59,347 nt of DNA, taken from positions 1 through 59,347 of the IMG/VR virus record IMGVR_UViG_3300044646_000633, one strand, 5' to 3'. This stretch comes from a virus. Positions 59,301 through 59,347 of the stretch are shown piece after piece; the first letter of the stretch is position 1; every line of letters begins with the position of its first letter. A program made the translations under genes and the position numbers. Under the pieces are notes generated by a model, which saw nothing but the letters and a program-made list of their open reading frames with translations, made no database searches and was not told the DNA's origin.

Positions 59301-59347
59301 CGGATCGGTATGACCTGAGCAAGCAGGTCAGCACGCTTCTTCACAGA
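47303..59347 (+). CDS. Giant polyvalent (DarB-like) virion protein, N-terminal 4,015 residues
   Basis: Open from ATG at 47303 to the window end and, across the circular junction, to 3461: 5,086 aa. Domains: Ala-rich helical N-terminus (~1-340); ddrB/ParB-like domain (~400-600); helical part; N6-adenine methylase (~1150-1440, EPTAGN, NPPF at 1313-1316); strawberry-notch-type helicase (~1640-2330, GDQTGIGKG at 1685, DESHN at 1834, GRVHRTGQ near 2236); RadC/JAB-like peptidase (~2860-3000, HNHPSG at 2950); zincin (HEGLGH at 3240-3245); ADP-ribosyltransferase (~3376-3609, YHGTS, FEPTQIKSA); then an EELQSDW domain (~3640-4160). Low-complexity linkers at ~804-878 and ~1451-1588 each contain a nested gene. 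Related proteins (P1 DarB, Bcep22 giant protein) are virion-borne; ejection with DNA and anti-restriction are inferred. Confidence 0.95.
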   Translation, partial: MPLVFPDQPASKAAAQTASDAAQVAAQGVMPQKTQQPTGRLVFPQERERTWGQAAADTGVQLAEGVNTILGAIPSLVAPDSSAAGFFRDNAEFWRKKQSAPLQVRSDLANVAIDKAGEDGVIAQVLEAASQYSDDPGLAARFVVTNLPSMIPSIGAAKLAQVATAARTAAAVKAGTMSQAAATAAGAAAATTAGGVTNAALNAGGARGESFEDIKRTLLQRGYSEEEATQRALDDSRLPAAVGGVTGFISGRTGLESALFGVGGTGNVVRRGVGKTLAELGGEQLEEVAPKVATNLQAGQYDNRPLTQDVGRTIVETAIGSGPQSVVAGVSEALRGDPAAPTGTPALAGQPPAPAPAPVQAPPAPPVAPAGTIVPPAGGPGAPGAAVPPLVDPANIPPELDAQNRDRTRPASVLQMQSIAQSPDYLRLGPSRSPDTGAPMVFAQGDDTSVIPDVARGRQDIAVMSDGQRVPFTYAVVDASLLQPSNFADGTPNPLFGDETPGLIKALNNGRSAGLRAAWAQGTASGYGTDLEADADQHGVSPEAIRSTRNPVLVRLYSQADNKPNMAARSQGQGLGMSPGELARQDAPLIDGGLLAVWQGGDVADTRNLDFVRGFVGRLQGTGQDLAGMMTQAGTLSPDGRKRIQAALAQAAYGDADLIGEMFDSTDTDIKAIGEALKLAAPEWADMRDSARSGAIDSAADITPALLDAVAMVRRARQQRQSLSDLARQTDITTGQAPDPMVLGALRLLYGGEYLTRPMGRDRMADLLREYTRMAKGITADAGLFGDAPTPSDVLTALTKEDTDGQQQQPGAGQPAQQPSASSQQPTGSGDPRGDAGAGGSTAVRPGDSQSGAQPAAGGAGPLANDNPAGQAPAPGVAPAAPAPGTRSNVAAPKPAPAPAPAPASPPPPAQPEVNAAPAAPARGGDPAVSPNTVFTEDAAAAARARLKAKLGRLNAGIDPETMLDGITLAGYHIERGARTFAAYARAMVDDLGDAVKPYLVSWYLAVRNDPRAADFKADMDKAGAVEDADLDALLADKGKAEAPGSLPAGWTEARPGGMATNPDPKKGGIVDVAPATGGWFAIPNDRALTKTKLEGFKSRADAFSALERAVAQASSQQDAPSLNTPSGRAVLAQTIADRFIGGDGFKTIIEARKFIADATGEKIEAGTQAAKLADEAIEMAVVLAGREIVQAARAQGRDDGVIYDRLVNLYGLQPTLGVRTSTSVREQAYSTPVPLAFLASRLARVAPDSTVGEPTAGNTMLLIEVDPDRATVNELNADRAANARALGFTVTTHDAARHQLAPEKSLDRVIANPPFGAVKDDNRETVVFPVAANYGTREIDHAIAFKALDAMKDDGSAVLILGGVDASNDEAIREGYRGKSKREFYFRLYGLYNVVDHFTVDGGLYSKQGAGYPVDVVVIRGRGKAARAMPAAELPKRYDTWEALKKEKLDGSTEAGADGMVPTGGSTGTGRGDGAQGQQPGTGGLVDGPGGQGAGDGRRGAGPGRGGNVGGEGAGPPGAAGQSGRRGGTGTAQPGASQRPDAGRDGAAQAPVPGQSNRRGGGNAQGDGGNRPGDVGGTGGGQDQRVGSGLSDRRGQEQETETQVAYAPQSGAASVGTLVPRAMRDSIAASLKRVADSVGNIDEFVAQKLGFDPETLRANFSAEQVDALALAIVSAEAGKGFIIGDQTGIGKGRVVAAMLRYAMRNDKVPVFVTEKPNLYADMIRDLDDIGMGDELRLQSSKPLILVTNSSEPIPYVLQRKIGEDVVETEHSLRAPGAGADLEKFFDKIAGDGDIGPYKVVFTTYSQLQTVKGKMTARMRMVQSLADGGYMVFDESHNAGGTQITQPRTKTDRDAAKAGETTTGRSGFVRQLVRASSGSFFSSATYAKRPDVMDLYSSTNMMLAVDKPADLAPAIILGGVPMQQIVATMLAEDGQYIRRERTFAGVTYETRPMTVDRRTAENMAQSMRMILAFSRAKDAAVKSMKREFDREGAVLGVMGGEKTSVQGANFGAIMHNLIDQMLLSLKAQQSVDFAIERLKAGEKVVLTVANTMGSFLSDYAEDFGIRPGEPVTLSFADLYQRYLEKQRMVRIKRPGGPKEGTPYRLTDKDLGPGLVAQFNAVGEFIRGAGFGAAPISPIDYMHQRLRDAGYKTDEITGRTMTVSYGSKVPTLASRRANIKQRLAAIRGFNGGTVDAIILNQSGATGLSLHASAKVKDQRKRRMIIVQAEKNIDTHMQMLGRVHRTGQVITPDYTQAMADIPAEARPASVLLKKMASLNANTTASRKSAVTAEGVVDFMNDYGGQVAAEFLLENPEVHMDLGGNKVIEIPDDATQADEDLIRKLTGYIPILPIDQQEAVYRDLVDRYNELLARENAMGSNKLEAAALDLGAKTEKREQVTAKRESPVPSRFAEPAFMEQVDVARTVKPLTRAEVDEAVAQALAGKTPDAVAEAMVQTIQQQARDYADRVQALRVKQGADTDADERDRMLSEIQTIQAQKDILLDHIRGLQIGQAVTVLDQNQAATYGVITSVVGTGKTKNPVAGSGWRFKIALANGEARSITLSASQINKQFTIRPERGQVLTLDPRTNDVASMSISDLFDAYGTGNIRREKRWMVTGNLLAGFASFSGQIITYTKDDGSTAQGVLMRRGFDYEERKGDAKATLQSADMIRRFFTEAGRNAMIGTPDGVLRVKWMGGSYPAEFEVSSSKRAGGTFFLDRGLTDALGRDFTKSGQVMRVAVTEDDMMSALVYLMTERDDVSLEAKTNKDIARRLLGLPDTTDAQQNRVAREEGAVYRVREQGDEARDIPADLFPDTLESLEPTAADPRVHRKRRSPGGVPVAAADEKPTAVLAVREDPAMPGVYHHSSQLVQVGIRDLPVSKVTNWMEASSALASLGKFAVEHFDALVTDASGRPLAVIGAFKGAEAQASVYPGVVLAEALRIEGAARVWGVHNHPSGNQELSVADRRLSESMRITFEPSSVQWMGIAAIGEGRFQAYDGKAVTEGVLVEGKTVARVPIVERTIQRMNVGMPILSSTAEAKRVMGAWSNNKPGLLFVSNSNQVTAWVPVKPDDMKVLRKDGRFERLMNSATQAGARGVLISNPNGVMNLATLDNIASALRMADVRVLDVIDPSQPRTLSEQGLGARNDRPVFSRTDMPAKGMTRDNAQRIASGAVSAWKNKPRLVVARNIQDPAVPQALRDEDKRQRAGGATGEVRGTFYQGAMYLFSDHLGSDLDVIETVFHEGLGHYGLRGLFGNALDAVLDMINLARPDLMRPKAAEYGADLRNSAHRRYIAEEVLAGMAQSEPTLGFVRRAIAAVRTWLRTNVPGLEKLRLTDAEIIRNFILPARQFVMRGQAQAGAGRDMAAAFQRAQATDSQAFKRWFGASKVVDDQGRPMVMYHGTSRPGFTVFDRLKTLEWRSPSMDTVGSWFSNNPADADGAGLYAAGGNSALYPVYLSIQNPKVYRTFNDFLRHMHKAAGRPMPENAPGRGSTEELRAELKAEGYDGIQFWQTANESLMEDIREMQDAVKRAKDEEFSVPRAQRQPYTQKRERLEQTLKSMRKELDEFGSSTEFDGQRVFVAFEPTQIKSAIGNSGAFDPANADIRFSRVSTPARSPLGFFSALARSLGDISMGAAPTQGWKEAIKGLVNKGAVKADEVEWSGVNDWLDLQQGKVMKADVLAYLNANGVQVAETVLGGSLDDALRAMRQERDDIEARLNALGFEMRDEYGEAVLHKRVNGMDFVWEDGQFVDEDGEPLADTDAEARDLAIQYGMRTDELERARENPDGEGRTKYGQYTLPGGTNYREVLLTLPPSSKLTPMNRWVVVDERGNVAASFNNRQSAEDAREIAAPGYRVEEVFDKQDVSYRSNHWDQPNVIAHVRMNDRTDADGKRVLFVEELQSDWGQEGKKKGGFQPTPARRAEIDAIMAEVDAAGGIHKIDPNGELMKRARQAGDDLVRSNVPAAPFVTKTEGWLNLALKRIMVMAAEGGYDKVAFVNGEQSADRYDLSKQVSTLLHR
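49713..49934 (+). CDS. Nested 73-aa gene inside the giant gene (linker 1)
   Basis: 73 aa in the +1 frame relative to the host gene, with AGGAGG at 49701-49706 six bases before ATG. The product (SNPLAAAILGAMLVREGQRQFDPATAKAGHNLLRVAQDHW) looks like a normal helical protein, and the codons follow the GC-rich third-position pattern of the genome. In the same DNA the giant frame gives only a Gln/Gly/Pro-rich linker between the ddrB-like and methylase regions. No family recognised. Confidence 0.72.
   Translation: MDSSNSLAQASQPSNPAQAASNPLAAAILGAMLVREGQRQFDPATAKAGHNLLRVAQDHWPTTIPQGKRLPQV
51654..52064 (+). CDS. Nested 136-aa gene inside the giant gene (linker 2)
   Basis: 136 aa in the +1 frame, with AAGGAG at 51641-51646 seven bases before ATG. 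The product is acidic and well patterned (SLEPGDWWMALADRVQAMVDEEPDPDEAATWAAKALG; LVQRNLELRNALTLDVTGQPKHPFPAKVIAEAAATRKAMEETDLETWVELAAARI). Codon choice is typical of this genome, whereas the giant frame over the same bases is a Gly-rich linker with unusual GGA and CGA codons. It sits between methylase and helicase. Not recognised; perhaps a partner of the methylase. Confidence 0.82.
   Translation: MDQPKQAPMAWCPPGVAPELAGVMVPKGSSLEPGDWWMALADRVQAMVDEEPDPDEAATWAAKALGRPGLRDSQDAGEVLVQRNLELRNALTLDVTGQPKHPFPAKVIAEAAATRKAMEETDLETWVELAAARING
59103..59347. repeat. Terminal redundancy, right copy
   Basis: Matches bases 1-245 except for A at 59220 (G at 118), an Asn/Ser difference in the giant protein. 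It marks where the circular map overlaps itself. A sequence variant between reads or virions is the simplest cause of the mismatch. Confidence 0.93.

Overview
The window is one essentially complete genome of a GC-rich temperate tailed phage (or a circularised prophage). Bases 1-245 repeat at 59103-59347 with one mismatch, so the map closes to a circle of about 59,102 bp. The N4gp56-type major capsid protein, P22-like portal, long run of fibre genes and absence of any tail tube, tape measure or sheath gene point to a short-tailed podovirus. From what I know of phage families, the giant DarB-like virion protein and general layout recall Bcep22-like phages (Lessievirus group) of Burkholderiales. 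The base composition and the tRNA-Asn attachment site fit a beta-proteobacterial host. Host and family are inference.

Layout. (1) Minus strand, 33-5 kb, late operon: TerL (with an intein in its P-loop), portal, a lysis cassette (holin/transglycosylase fusion, Rz, nested Rz1), a GNAT-like protein, an S74-type self-processing protein, scaffold, a CsrA-like protein, major capsid, a probable decoration protein, a strong terminator, head-tail adaptors, and five fibre or tail-tip proteins. The end of this arm carries a fatty acid desaturase and the integrase. (2) attP, 4.05-4.25 kb: a copy of the 3' half of a tRNA-Asn gene plus interlocked inverted repeats and a repressor operator. (3) Minus strand, 39-33 kb, early recombination and nucleotide genes: YqaJ exonuclease, RecT, DUF2303, Gp49, a GIY-YIG homing endonuclease, MazG-like, a T4-Pnkp-like phosphatase, SSB. 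(4) Immunity switch, 40.7-41.9 kb: divergent repressor and Cro-like genes with palindromic ATCCGTNNNCGGAT operators lying inside sigma70 promoters. (5) Plus strand, 42-45.6 kb, replication: HTH and RHH regulators, an O-like initiator with internal iterons (candidate ori), a P-like loader, a zinc-ribbon protein and a DUF1064 nuclease. (6) Minus strand, 46.6-45.6 kb: four small coupled genes. (7) Plus strand, 46.7 kb through the circular junction to 4.0 kb: a terminase-small-like protein, one 5,086-codon polyvalent protein, and an HNH nuclease whose N-terminus matches that of the integrase.

The polyvalent protein joins a ddrB/ParB-like domain, N6-adenine methylase, strawberry-notch-type helicase, RadC/JAB-like peptidase, zinc metallopeptidase, ADP-ribosyltransferase and LPD-type domains. 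By analogy with P1 DarB it is probably packaged, injected with the DNA, and used to protect the genome and remodel the host.

Most novel points: two small genes with good Shine-Dalgarno sites sit out of frame inside the low-complexity linkers of the giant gene; an integrase arm-binding domain is fused to an HNH nuclease on the other side of attP from the integrase; a 16-bp repeat (CGTGGCAAGCGTGGCA) recurs just upstream of genes that lack Shine-Dalgarno sites; and a membrane-lipid desaturase is carried beside the integrase. No gap above 300 bases is without a gene. All functional calls come from reading the sequence; no searches were run.
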